From NCBI RefSeq assembly GCF_035046505.1, contig NC_089826.1, forward strand, positions 76,996,754 through 77,060,753: a stretch of 64,000 bases of DNA, in the 5' to 3' direction. Below, piece by piece: positions 11,001 through 20,473 of the stretch. This DNA is from Tiliqua scincoides. Taxonomy: Eukaryota > Chordata > Lepidosauria > Squamata > Scincidae. Position numbers and translations under genes: made by a program. Each line of letters begins with the position of its first letter. Positions within the stretch are counted from its first letter, which is position 1. The notes below the pieces were generated by a model. That model did not search any database, was not told the origin of the DNA, and saw nothing but the letters and a program-made list of their open reading frames with translations.

Positions 11001-14000
11001 TGTTTCTATCATATTTAAAGACAGCTGGGAGGGCTGTTTAAAAGGATTATAGCAGAAAACATTTTGCCCTTCCTTTCAAATACAAGTTTCTAACAGAGGC
11101 TCCAGGGAAAAGAGACCGATGCTAAAAAGTGTCAGAAATTTTAACCACCTGTTTGCTTCTTCCAGAATCATGTTATTACCTGCAAACCCAGCCTCTGGTG
11201 CATAGACAGCTCTCACCAGTCAAGTCATGGGCCTTATTAATATTAATAGTGTCTATTAATAATAGGGTCTATTAACAGAGTCTTTAGACTTGCCAAAGGG
11301 AAAAAAAAGATGGGGAAGCCCAAATAGCCTCCTCTGACTAATCCCCATAAACTGGTCTATAGCTAGCACATGCATGCTAATCTCTTGGCCACTAGTATAT
11401 TTCCCAAATTACAGGAATTAGGGTGTGGGAAATGAGTAGCATGTACCCTGCCACCTGATCTGCACCATCCAGTTGCCACTTCCTTCCGTGCTAAATTTGA
11501 CACATTCCTCTCTGTTCTGTCTTCTCCAGTGACCATTTAAAGCCAATGTGATTACATAAGTTCAGGACTACATCTACCAACCAAGAAATTTACAGCCCAT
11601 TCCTACCTATGTTTTCATGAAAAAAATAATTTATTTATTATTATTAACAGTATTTATATACCGCTTTTCAACAGAAAGTTCACAAAGCGGTTTACAGAGA
11701 AAAATCAAATAACTAATGGCTCTTAAAGAACTAATAATCCCTTGTAAATCAGTGGGATTTTACTCCCACGTGGGTATAGGATTGTAGCCTGAGTTTTTTC
11801 AACTGGGGTTTCCATCCCACCCACCTATCCTTGTAGTGACAATATTCACTCACATATTTGTATTCAATTGACATTAAAGACCAGTCTCATTTAATCTCTT
11901 CCCCAACACACACTTACTTTTGATGTGCATGAATTGCAGATTTCACAGTGGTGGTTGTTTAAACTGACATAGCGCTGGCACACAGAGCAAAACCTGGCAA
12001 GAAGGGAAAAAACGGTTACCAACTCTTGCTAACTGGGCAAAGAGGCACCTTTCAAAGTCGTGTAATATATATTTAGCAGGGGAAGAGCAACTATCCCTCT
12101 TCACCCCAACAAGGTGTCTTTCCAGTGGCTGTTGCCGGTATCTCTTATGTATTTCTGTTTTTAGATTATGAGCCCTTTGGGGACTAGGAACCTTTATTGC
12201 TTTATTTTACTATGTAAACCACTTTGTGAACTGCTCCTGTTGAAAAGCATTATATAAATATTACCCCAAGTGATATTTCACTGTGTTAAAATTGAATAAG
12301 CTAATATGTTTATAAGCTACATCAATACTTAAAGTATTTTTTAATAAGTTTAGTTGTACTTAGATTAACAAAAATTACCTGTAACCTTCATCAGCAGGAA
12401 GCATTACCAAATGCGGTGAAAGGTTGGTAAAAATACGAACAGGGGACTGTTTACGACCCATCTTTCCATGCTTGAAGAGGGCATGATTATCATAGTCTAC
12501 CTAGAAAACAGATGTGTCAGGAAGAAAGGGGAAGATGCAGTGAAAAACAACTTCTAAACAAGTATTGGACAAAGCTATATCATGTAAGTTTTCCATCTTT
12601 CACTATCTACACCTACAAGTTACTGAATTGAATACTGAACTGAGTTAGAAGTTCCTACTTTAGTATGCCTGTTCCCTGGGAGAAGAGGAACTGGCCTGCA
12701 TAATCGTCTGGCTTGACACATGGACAAGTCATAAGGCCCCCAATTCCCATGCTTCAATCAATGGGATAGTCTCTTGCTGTAGACTCTTGGGTCCCCCAAA
12801 GTTGCAGCTACAAGCCCTTCGCCAGACCAGGCCTCTGATGGGATCCTGCAAATACATTACGAGTGGCGCTCAAATCTTCCTTGGAGAAACTGAATTGTAA
12901 AAAATGTTTTAATATCTAACTGGATGAATTTGTGGATGTATGCAGAACAAGCTATCAAAACAAAGAGTAGACATTTATAAATACATGGCGAGTGTATCAA
13001 AAATGAGCAGACTTCTAAATATCTGTGATAAAGCATGTACTTTTTCTAATGCACAAGTTATCTTTGGTCATACCTGATAATCCAGCATACTGAAATCTGG
13101 GAAAAATTCAAGAATGCGCGACTCCAAAAAATATGGAAATATCCAAAGTATGGGTAACTCTTTGCTGGAAGGATCTGCTAAGCAAAAGAAATGTATTTCT
13201 GCACTTTTAGTAAAAGTAATACAGAACAGATAAAAGTTTACAAGCAGGCTAACTAGAAATACATTTTAGTACAGCTACTGCCCCCTGGTTTCTAGCTAAA
13301 GCTTTGGTAGATTCATCAATTAATTAAATCCAGCCCATTGCAAATAATAATTGTTCAACTGAAGTATTAAATCAGCATAGAGTCACCTATTATGGATGAG
13401 GGATTGTGTCTTTAAAGCAGATAATCATTTTTTAAAATCCATTGAAAATATTTATTCCAGCAAGGAACATCACACAGTTACCTGCATCTCCTGATTGTCT
13501 CCACATTGCAATCAGCTTTTTGAAACTAAAAGCCAGAGCTTCAACCAAACCTCCAAATGGCGGATCGGTCACCATGATGACATCTTTGCCTTTGCTTTGC
13601 TGCAAAAATTTCTGACAGATTTCATATGCAGCCTGCAAGAGAACAAAGTTAGTTTTCCAAATATACTAAGGCCTCAACTCTCTTTTTCTTTAACAAATAG
13701 ATCAGCTCCCACCAATCATTTCAAAACCCTGTTCTATAAAAGCATTATGGTCTGCAAGATGTAGTTTTGATAAAACGTTCCAAGACTTTTGTTGGTCCTT
13801 ACCTCTCCACCAAAGAAATGATGGTTAAACATATTGTAGTGGCAGAAGTCCCCTTCTGTATAAAACTGAGAATATCTGTAAAATAATTATTTCCATTACA
13901 TTTAAAAGCTATAGAAGTTCACATCCAAAGAACTGATTAACTAATTCAAACCAATAGGTGAAATTGCCTCTGTTCCCAGCCTCTCCCACTCTTTATTCAA

Positions 14001-17000
14001 GGGTCCATCTTTTGCAGTCATTGCCTGTTCTGCCTTCCTTCAACCACCATTATCAGTACTATTATGAAGGATATTTAATAATCTATCCAGTTGACTATCC
14101 CATTATCCTTTTGGATTACTTGCTCTTTTGTTTCCCTATTTCCTGGGACATCTTTAAGTGCTCGGTCTGACCCATAAAGTTGTCCCTATGGCCTGTGCAA
14201 GGTTTTGATCTGAACCAGGGGTCTCCAAACCCTGGCCCTGGGGCCAGATGCGGCCCGCAGCGAGCCTCTATCCAGCCTGCGACCAGGCTCTTGTCCCCTG
14301 AAAGCCTCTGGCACACTCGATTGAATATGACCAGAGCTGTGCTCTGATTGCATCTAGAGGATGTTCTGAGGGCTGGAGAGGCTGAGTGAATGAGCCCACT
14401 CATTCATTTATTCATTCATCTAAGTTCCATCTCTAATTTATTTATTTAAAATTTTATATTTAAAATTTTTTCCGGCCCTCAGCATTGCGCTAGATATTTC
14501 ATGTGGCCCTCTGGCCAAAAAGTTTGGAGACCCCTGATCTGAACTAAAAGGGACCATTTCCCTTTCCTCACAGATATTCTGACAACCTTGTTCCCTAAAC
14601 AAATGGAAAATTTGGAAAACATTTGATGACATCACACCGGTTTGGCCAACTAGTGTCAGAGGTTTCACTACCACAAGTACAATATAATATAAATGACTTA
14701 CAGTGCAATCCTATGCATGCTTAATTGGAAGTAAGTTCCACTGTGTTTAATTGGGCTCCATCCCAGGAAATTGGCTATACCAGATGTTCCCAAACTGGGA
14801 CACCATGATGCCCCAGCCAGGGAAGCCCTGAATCTGCCCTTTTAAGCGATTGCGCAACCAGAAGTGGGTTGTGATAGCTATTTTTAGACATTCTGAGACC
14901 TGCAGCGGCGTCCACAGGCTCCCTGCACCCCTCTGGGAGGCCAGTACTGCCCCTGGTTAAGTACAAACCCCTTTTTGTCTCTGGCAGCAGCCCCTTCCCC
15001 CACAAAGATTTAAAGCGGTTCCCAAACTCCCAAAGAGTTTGAGAACCGCTTGCCAATACAATTGCAGCCTTAAAGCTTTTACTGACTATAAAACAAGTTA
15101 GGATAACAAGATTTGAATATTTGTTCTCAATATTTAAATACTTTTTTTTTCATTTTTCATCCACATAACAGAGAAAATAACTGCATATACTGGGCATATA
15201 ATGACGAAGTTCTGAAATGGTAGATCAGAAAAGGAAGAGCTCTTTATTTAGATTTCAATAAATCCTACCTAAAATCAATATCTAATAAGAGACTCGTAAC
15301 GCAGATATTTTGGTCTTGTGATGCTTGAAATTTGATCAATTCATGAAGTCTGTAAAAATTAACACAAAAGTTATTTAAATATATAATACTTCAGATAATA
15401 TTTAATGAAGCTGCTTTTCTCTTTATTTCTGTTTATTTAGGTTTTGCACACATCCACATGTTATATAGTTAGTTACCTACATTTTTCGCCGACCAAAATA
15501 AATTTGCGGCTAAATAAGGTTAAGCTTTGCCATTCATCCATTTTTAAACTTTCATCCATGCTCTGGTCTATAACCAGACATTGCTGTACCAAAGCCTACA
15601 AGATAGGCTGGTTAACAAGATAAAGCTGGTGCTGTTTGGAAAAAGCCCCCCCCCCGCCCCCGTGAGCAGGCACGTCATGGTGCCGTGTTTCTTTCAAGTT
15701 GATCCTGGCACAAGGACGCTCTAGGCAGTCGTGTCTATTGCCCAGCATCCCAGAAAGTCATGCAACAGGATGCCTGGGCAGACACAACTGCCCAGATCAT
15801 CCCTGTGCCAGGATCAGCTTGAAAGAAATGTGGTGCCATGGTGGAATGGTGAACTCCACTTGGGACAGGGAGGGCTTTTTTGGGACACAGTGTTTCTACT
15901 TTGGAGACTGGTGACTTAGATGAAAGTTCTCCTCTACATCTGAACTTTTAGAAGTCGCTCACTCAACTGTCTGAGCAATGTCAAGTGCTTTGAGCCAAAG
16001 GCCTTTAAATCTCTCGGAGGCAGCATCTACACCCCAGTATTAAGAAGCATAACTGGGAACAAGGGACATACCTTGGGGTGCCAACACAAAGCACTCTTTT
16101 GAATCCTAGCGCAACGATCAGGTCCAGCAGGAACTGGCAACTTCTGTCAGCAAACAGATATTGTGCATTTGTTTTCTTGTTCTCCAGGGGACTGAGAAGT
16201 TGGCTGGGTCTTTTCAGGTGAGCAGGCGAGATATTGCTAAGTATCTGATGTCCAGCATGTTTTCCCCACTCGGCTGGCAAAAGGAGCTGTTGACATTCTT
16301 GACAAAACTTCCTTTTTGACAGTGGCAAGAGGGCAAACTCTTTGTACCTGGAATTTACAACATTAACTATAAAAATGTCATATCACTACATGCATTTGCT
16401 TGCATTTATCTTGGATTAGTCTCCTAAGTCTTGGCGTGCTTGCCTAGCACCCCAGGCTAGATTGTCAACTGTTTTGGGTAGAGTCCTGTCTTTTGCTTTC
16501 ATTACTCTGTAAAGTGCCATGTATACTGATGGCGCTATATAAAATATTAACTGTAAGAGCAGCAGCTCCAAATTATTTCAGCAGATGAGTTTGTAATATG
16601 CTGGATTCTTTTCCACTGATGTCACGGACAGAACTTTGGTTGGATTACATTTCATTACAGTATGTAATACCTTGTCACATTTTCTGCGTGAGAGAAAGGG
16701 GGTCGATGACTTTGGTTGTACTTTTCCCGTGCTAGAAGTCTCGCTTCCGACACCTGGAAAACACAGAAAATACATATCTCAAAAAAATAAAAGAAGCTGT
16801 AAATCAAAATGAACATCTTCCATGAATTGATACAAATTTCAAAGATTCAGTTTTCTTCTTCTCTGAAGTGTACAATCAGAGCTCTTCAAGGCAGGCTTTT
16901 CTTTGTGTGCTTATATTACTTTGCCATCATGGTTATCAACGGCATTTTATAAACAATAAAAATGACATCTTTCTGGTTGCCTTCTAAACAGCATTTCCTC

Positions 17001-19596
17001 CCTCTTTCACCCCATTTTGTTATGTTTTTAAAGCTAATGGCAGAGATGAGCTACAATTTTTGTCATTTTGTAAAACTTATGATTTTTAAAAATCTTATCA
17101 ACATCAATGCTTGTGATCTTGTAAGAGACTAATGGGTCAGTTGGATTAGGAAGCTAATTCCCTTCATCTCTTCTGAATGGGGGGGCAGAGAAAATGCCAA
17201 CTAGCAAATGCCAGTGATATACAACATCCTATATTTGGAGGTGGGGTGGGGAAATCAAGTTGTTTAGGATTAGTCTCCTGACAAGTTCCTTTGCTCCCCT
17301 ACAGCATCTGAAATTAAGTACATGATGCAGCCACAGTAACATACTTTCAAGCTTGCTGTTTTCAACAAGAAAAATATAAGCAAATGCATGCAACTTAAAA
17401 GTGCTTAGCTTTGTCAAACTACAGTTTCTATAGTAACAGCACAGGCCTATGCATGTTTGTTCAGAAATAAGTTTCACATTATACAAAGGGTTTGACTACC
17501 AAGAAAGAAAAGATTGCAGTCCAAGTGGTTTAACCTTCCTCTAAAACACTGTTTCCCAACCTATGGCCCATGGACCACAGGTGGTCTGCAAGACCCTGAG
17601 AAGTGGTCAGCGAGGTCTCACTTGAATGCCTTCCAGTGTCTTGCCAAGTGAATATTCCCCCATGGACCAGCAGAGACGGTGGAGAGCAGACTGCCCACAG
17701 TTGGCACTGAAGTATCAGCTACAGCTATGGGCAGTCCATTCTCTGCCCTCCCTGGTAGACCGTGGGGGAGTATTTGCTTGGAAGACACTTCCCCATGGAC
17801 CACCAGAGAGGGCAGAGAATTGACTTCTTGCAGCTGCAGCTGGCAATGAAATAAGCAACTGACAAAGCCTCTCTAAAAATAATACTAATAAATCTCTAAT
17901 AAATCTTCTGTAATCATTACGAAGTTAATTGTATTTTTTTGTGTGCAGGGGGCTGGGGTTGTGAGTGGTCCACAATTCCAGTTTTTTGCCTCAGTGGTCT
18001 GAGCCTAAAAGTTGGGAATCACTGCTCTAAAATATGTGTCCTTTGGCTTACCTTTTCATTTTCCCACTGGAAAAAGTTACAGTCTTTTCTTTCTCTACAA
18101 GCAGAACAAGCATAAAATCTTCTTCCCTCTTCCTTGTCTTCAAGACGTTTTGAAAACAGGAGAGTAGGTCCTAAAAGAGAAAAAAAGTTCCAACCTTCCA
18201 AAGAGTTAATGGTAATATAGATGTTTGAGAGTTCTAAGAGTAATCCGAAGACAGCACAGTAGAAACAACTACAGTAGTTCCTGCTTAGGACAAAAGAATG
18301 CACACACTAAACGAGAGTTGTAAAATACTGAAAAAAAATTGCCAACTGTATCAAAGGGCACCAGGCCGCAGGTTGTGTCTGTTGTCTTGTGTGCTCCCTG
18401 GGGTATTTGGTGGGCCACTGTGAGATACAGGAAGCTGGACTACATGGGCCTTTGGCCTGATCCAGCGGGGCTCTTCTTATGTTACAAAATTATGCAGGGG
18501 ATGGACAGAGTGGATAGAGATGCTCTTTACACTCTCACATAACACCAGAACCAGGGGACATCCACGAAAATTGAGTGTTGGGAGAGTTAGAACAGACAAA
18601 AGAAAATATTTCTTTACTCAGCATGTGGTTGGTATGTGGAACTCCTTGCCACAGGATGTGGTGACGGCACCTGGCCCGGATGCCTTTAAAAGGAGATTGG
18701 ACAAGTTTCTGGAGGGAAAATGCATTATGAGTTACAAGCCATGATGTGTATGTGCAACCTCCTGATTTTATAAATGGGCTATGTCAGAAGGCCAGATGCA
18801 AGGGATGGCACCAGGATGCAGGTCTCTTGTTATCTGGTGTGCTCCCTGGGGCATTTGGTGGGCCACTGCAGAGATACAGGAAGCTGGACTAGATGGGCCT
18901 ATGGCCTGATCCAGTGGGGCTGTCCTTATGTTCTTAAAGGTGTAATAAGACTACAGAGTGAAATTCCATGTGATAGTTAGAAGCGCAGAAAGCAGTGTTA
19001 TGCGGTGTTTTTTTTATTCCAAGGGCGCATTTTAATAAATTATGAATTAGAATTGCTTTAAAAATATACTAGGTAGATGATACAGGTGACATAGTGTCAG
19101 CAGATGTAGCCACTGCATTATTTCTAACCAAAAAAGTATATTATTCTGATTTCTGAAAAATATTTTAGACCACCAAAAAGGCAGTGTTTTGTGTTTTTAA
19201 CAAACAAGTGAACAAAAAAGCCCCTATCTATGCATGTCTACTCAGAAGTCAGTCCCATTACACTGAATGGGGTTTACTCCAAGGTAAGTCTGTATAAGAG
19301 TGCAGACTCTGGAAGTGCTTAGCTTTGACTGGCAGCAGCACCATCCTATGCATGTCTACTCAGAAGTAAACCTCATTACAGTGAATGGGGCTTACTCCCA
19401 GGAAAGTGTGCCTAGGAATGCAGCATCAGCCTGGAAGTTCCATCAGGAGTGTGCCTTGGCCCCTCTCCCCCCAGCCCCAGCATTCAAGGGGTTTCCACTA
19501 TGTACTTCACTACTTACCATGTGGGCAATGGGGAGCCTGAGTTGCAGAGTCCTGATCCAGGAACAGCTTCACCCCCAAGCGCTGCACCCTCTCCAT
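7957..19596 (-). CDS. ZCCHC4: ZCCHC4, 28S rRNA N6-adenosine methyltransferase (complete, 13 coding exons)
   Basis: Thirteen exons join in frame to 489 codons plus a TAG stop at 7959-7957. ZCCHC4 orthologues methylate A4220 of human 28S rRNA with SAM. Visible parts are a GRF-type zinc finger (CPH at 24-26, with [20 protein letters not shown] at 43-62), a C2H2-like [10 protein letters not shown]...H segment and [19 protein letters not shown]. The Rossmann-type start is RVLCVGTPR, the catalytic DPPF lies at 260-263 ([18 protein letters not shown]), and Cys/His pairs from 365 onward end in a CX2CX4HX4C knuckle (C430, C433, H438, C443). A Lys/Arg-rich tail follows. Every junction is GT-AG with consistent phase, so the gene looks intact. 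The start at 19596 matches an internal Met of the human protein; the frame stays open upstream to an ATG at 19725, so a longer N-terminus is possible. Confidence 0.95.
8390..8708 (+). repeat. CR1/L3-type LINE 3' fragment
   Basis: The sequence GGAGGTCTTTAAGCAGAAGC, then a TAGACTAGATGAC motif, matches the end of CR1/L3 LINEs. It sits in ZCCHC4 intron 12, antisense to the gene. Confidence 0.65.
9062..9206 (-). CDS. ZCCHC4: ZCCHC4 exon 12 (CCHC zinc knuckle)
   Basis: The acceptor is TTTTGTAG and the donor TGCAA|GTAAGT. It encodes [17 protein letters not shown] and the knuckle [14 protein letters not shown]. Confidence 0.97.
9303..9665. mobile_element. hAT-like element (GTCCAACATGTGGCCC type)
   Basis: The left end TAGTCCAACATGTGGCCCAT and right end GGTTGTCCAAAGTTGGGACC are imperfectly inverted and resemble other hAT families here. 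No clear target duplication was found. It lies in ZCCHC4 intron 11. Confidence 0.5.
10782..10833 (-). CDS. ZCCHC4: ZCCHC4 exon 11
   Basis: A short exon encoding [17 protein letters not shown]. The acceptor is AAAATAG, with a poor polypyrimidine tract, and the donor is CCAT|GTAAGT. The phase fits exons 10 and 12, and the CX2CX2C spacing is preserved. Confidence 0.92.
10932..11130. mobile_element. 199-bp element with perfect 23-bp terminal inverted repeats (unclassified MITE)
   Basis: Positions 10932-10954 are the exact reverse complement of 11108-11130 (core AGCATCGGTCTC). The interior is AT-rich with no coding capacity. A target duplication is not evident. It lies in ZCCHC4 intron 10. Confidence 0.65.
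11620..11705 (-). repeat. SINE 3'-tail fragment
   Basis: The sequence TATTTATATACCGC...GCGGTTTACA beside an (ATT)n tract matches the tail of the tRNA-SINE at 59203-59558, here truncated. It lies in ZCCHC4 intron 10. Confidence 0.6.
11918..11993 (-). CDS. ZCCHC4: ZCCHC4 exon 10
   Basis: The acceptor is CTTGCCAG and the donor TCAAAA|GTAAGT. It encodes [20 protein letters not shown] then SCTSK, with several CX2C zinc pairs. Confidence 0.95.
12379..12500 (-). CDS. ZCCHC4: ZCCHC4 exon 9
   Basis: The acceptor is GTTTTCTAG and the donor TACAG|GTAATT. It encodes [20 protein letters not shown] and [20 protein letters not shown]. Confidence 0.95.
13074..13177 (-). CDS. ZCCHC4: ZCCHC4 exon 8
   Basis: The acceptor is TTTGCTTAG and the donor TATCAG|GTATG. 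It encodes [20 protein letters not shown] then [10 protein letters not shown]. Confidence 0.95.
13482..13632 (-). CDS. ZCCHC4: ZCCHC4 exon 7 (catalytic DPPF)
   Basis: The acceptor is CTCTTGCAG and the donor ATGCAG|GTAACT. It encodes [17 protein letters not shown] and [18 protein letters not shown], containing the DPPF motif typical of N6-adenine methyltransferases. Confidence 0.97.
13803..13875 (-). CDS. ZCCHC4: ZCCHC4 exon 6
   Basis: The acceptor is ATTTTACAG and the donor GGAGAG|GTAAGG. It encodes [20 protein letters not shown] followed by FGGE. Confidence 0.94.
14216..14536. mobile_element. Non-autonomous hAT element (TIR CAGGGGTCTCCAAAC)
   Basis: Inverted ends CAGGGGTCTCCAAACC and GTTTGGAGACCCCTG, with an exact 8-bp duplication ATCTGAAC at 14208-14215 and 14537-14544. 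It lies in ZCCHC4 intron 5. Confidence 0.93.
14781..15051. mobile_element. Non-autonomous hAT element (TIR CAGATGTTCCCAAACT)
   Basis: The ends CAGATGTTCCCAAACT and AGTTTGAGAACCGCTTG are inverted. The flanks GGCTATAC and GCCAATAC agree at 6 of 8 bases if the right flank is counted from 15052. It lies in ZCCHC4 intron 5. Confidence 0.7.
15269..15349 (-). CDS. ZCCHC4: ZCCHC4 exon 5
   Basis: The acceptor is TTTTTACAG and the donor TTTTAG|GTAGG. It encodes [20 protein letters not shown] then LLDIDF, a methyltransferase core strand. Confidence 0.92.
15676..15846. mobile_element. Fold-back element of about 170 bp
   Basis: The left half (TTCTTTCAAGTTGATCCTGG) and right half (CCAGGATCAGCTTGAAAGAA) are reverse complements over most of their length, continuing inward through GGCAGTCGTGTCT and AGACACAACTGCC. 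Partial similarity exists near 29690-29850. It lies in ZCCHC4 intron 4. Confidence 0.7.
16072..16347 (-). CDS. ZCCHC4: ZCCHC4 exon 4
   Basis: The largest exon (276 nt), with acceptor AATTCCAG and donor CCAAG|GTATG. It encodes the [19 protein letters not shown] zinc motif, then [19 protein letters not shown] and the start of the SAM fold, [11 protein letters not shown]. Confidence 0.97.
16671..16753 (-). CDS. ZCCHC4: ZCCHC4 exon 3
   Basis: The acceptor is TGTTTTCCAG and the donor ACAAG|GTATT. It encodes [20 protein letters not shown] and SHAENVT. The longer alternative frame across this stretch is a shadow. Confidence 0.92.
17547..18024. mobile_element. Non-autonomous hAT element 28 bp from ZCCHC4 exon 2
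   Basis: The ends CACTGTTTCCCAACC and GTTGGGAATCACTG are inverted and flanked by the exact 8-bp duplication CTCTAAAA (17539-17546, 18025-18032). The right duplication ends 18 bp from the exon 2 donor dinucleotide. Confidence 0.9.
18052..18170 (-). CDS. ZCCHC4: ZCCHC4 exon 2 (GRF zinc finger)
   Basis: The acceptor is TTCTCTTTTAG and the donor AAAAG|GTAAGC. It encodes [15 protein letters not shown] and [21 protein letters not shown] hAT element ends only 28 bp from this exon (see 17547-18024). Confidence 0.96.
18349..18484 (+). repeat. CR1 LINE 3'-end fragment
   Basis: A CR1 end with GGGCCACTGTGAGATACAGG and a TTCTTATGTTA terminus. A second, longer CR1 fragment follows immediately. It lies in ZCCHC4 intron 1, antisense. 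Confidence 0.85.
18485..18936 (+). repeat. CR1 LINE fragment (ORF2 C-terminus and 3' UTR)
   Basis: It encodes pieces of the CR1 ORF2 end ([34 protein letters not shown]), followed by the conserved 3' UTR and a CTTATGTTCTT end. It is 5'-truncated. Confidence 0.9.
19226..19306. repeat. Fold-back MITE, TGCAATCCTA family
   Basis: A palindromic copy with GTCTACTCAGAAGTCAGTCC and the matching arm. Another copy follows at about 19338-19425. Confidence 0.65.
19338..19425. repeat. Fold-back MITE, TGCAATCCTA family
   Basis: A second copy beside the ZCCHC4 first exon: CCATCCTATGCATGTCTACT at one end and CCTAGGAATGCAGC at the other. Confidence 0.7.
19518..19596 (-). CDS. ZCCHC4: ZCCHC4 exon 1 (coding part)
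   Basis: It encodes [20 protein letters not shown] and then APHCPHG, the first zinc ligands of the GRF finger. The donor is CATG|GTAAGT. It ends one base into a Gly codon completed by exon 2. Confidence 0.88.
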
Positions 19597-19760
19597 CACC
19601 AGCTGCAGGCTTCCTTCTGGCAACCCGAGTGGCGCATGCGCACTGCAATAAGCACTTCCGGTTCCCAGTCGAAGCAGCAAAGCGTGAAAACAGCACAGGG
19701 CGCCCTGGAGGTGGCAGAGCTCCACGCATATGGCGGCGTTCCAACAGAAGCCAGAAGTGA
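19597..19760 (-). promoter_or_regulatory. ZCCHC4: ZCCHC4 promoter region (NRF1 and ETS sites)
   Basis: Just upstream of the ATG lies a perfect NRF1 core GCGCATGCGC (19632-19641) and an ETS-type CCGGAAGT on the minus strand (19654-19661). There is no TATA box. This combination is typical of housekeeping genes; the exact transcription start is not visible. Confidence 0.65.
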
Positions 19761-19984
19761 AGGTGCACTAGTTTTTTCCTTACCTCTATGGTCTGTTTGC
19801 CACTGAGAGAGGGAAGCGAATCCTAGAGCGCCCAGAAAGGAGGAACGGCTGAACTAGACTCCTCCAGGCTCCCTTGTAGAGTCCTCCAGCCCACTCCTGC
19901 TCTCTTAAGGATGCTTCAAAGGGGGAAATGAAATGTCTGCTTGGGCCAACAGACAGTGTGAAGCATGTTATGGGAGAATCTTCA

Positions 19985-20130
19985 CTCAGTGCCTGAGTTA
20001 GAACACACAAAAGGAAATATTTCTTTGCCCAGCATGCTATTAGTCAGTGGAACTCCTTGCCACTGGATGTGGGGATGGCTTCAGGCCTAGAAGCCTTTAA
20101 AAAGGGGAATGGACACACTGGGGCAAAAAA
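19985..20130 (+). repeat. CR1 LINE fragment
   Basis: Its GGAACTCCTTGCCACTGGATG and AGAACACACAAAAGGAAATA motifs match the CR1 ORF2 C-terminal coding region seen in other copies. A hAT element follows at 20146. Confidence 0.75.
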
Positions 20131-20145
20131 CTGTATAGGCTAATG

Positions 20146-20473
20146 CAGTGGTTATCAAACTGTGGGTCAGGACCCACTAGGTGGGTGCCCATTCATTTCA
20201 ATATTTTATTTTTAATATATTAGACTCGATGCTACCATGGCATGTGACTGCATTTGGGGAAATGTGACAGATCTGTAGTTTTAACAGGCTACTTACTATG
20301 CATATGCTTTAACAACTTTCAGTCAATGGGACTTACTGCTGGGTAAGTGTGGGTAGGATTGTAGCCTCAGATTGTTAAAAATTTTCCAGTTGATGTCAGT
20401 TCCGGTCATGACCTCACTTGCGGTGGGTCCTGACAGATTTTCATTTTAAAAAGTGGGTGTGTGAGAACCACTG
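20146..20473. mobile_element. Non-autonomous hAT element (same family as 4554-4903)
   Basis: It starts CAGTGGTTATCAAACTGTG and ends GTGTGAGAACCACTG, with the family interior. No convincing target duplication remains. Confidence 0.75.
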
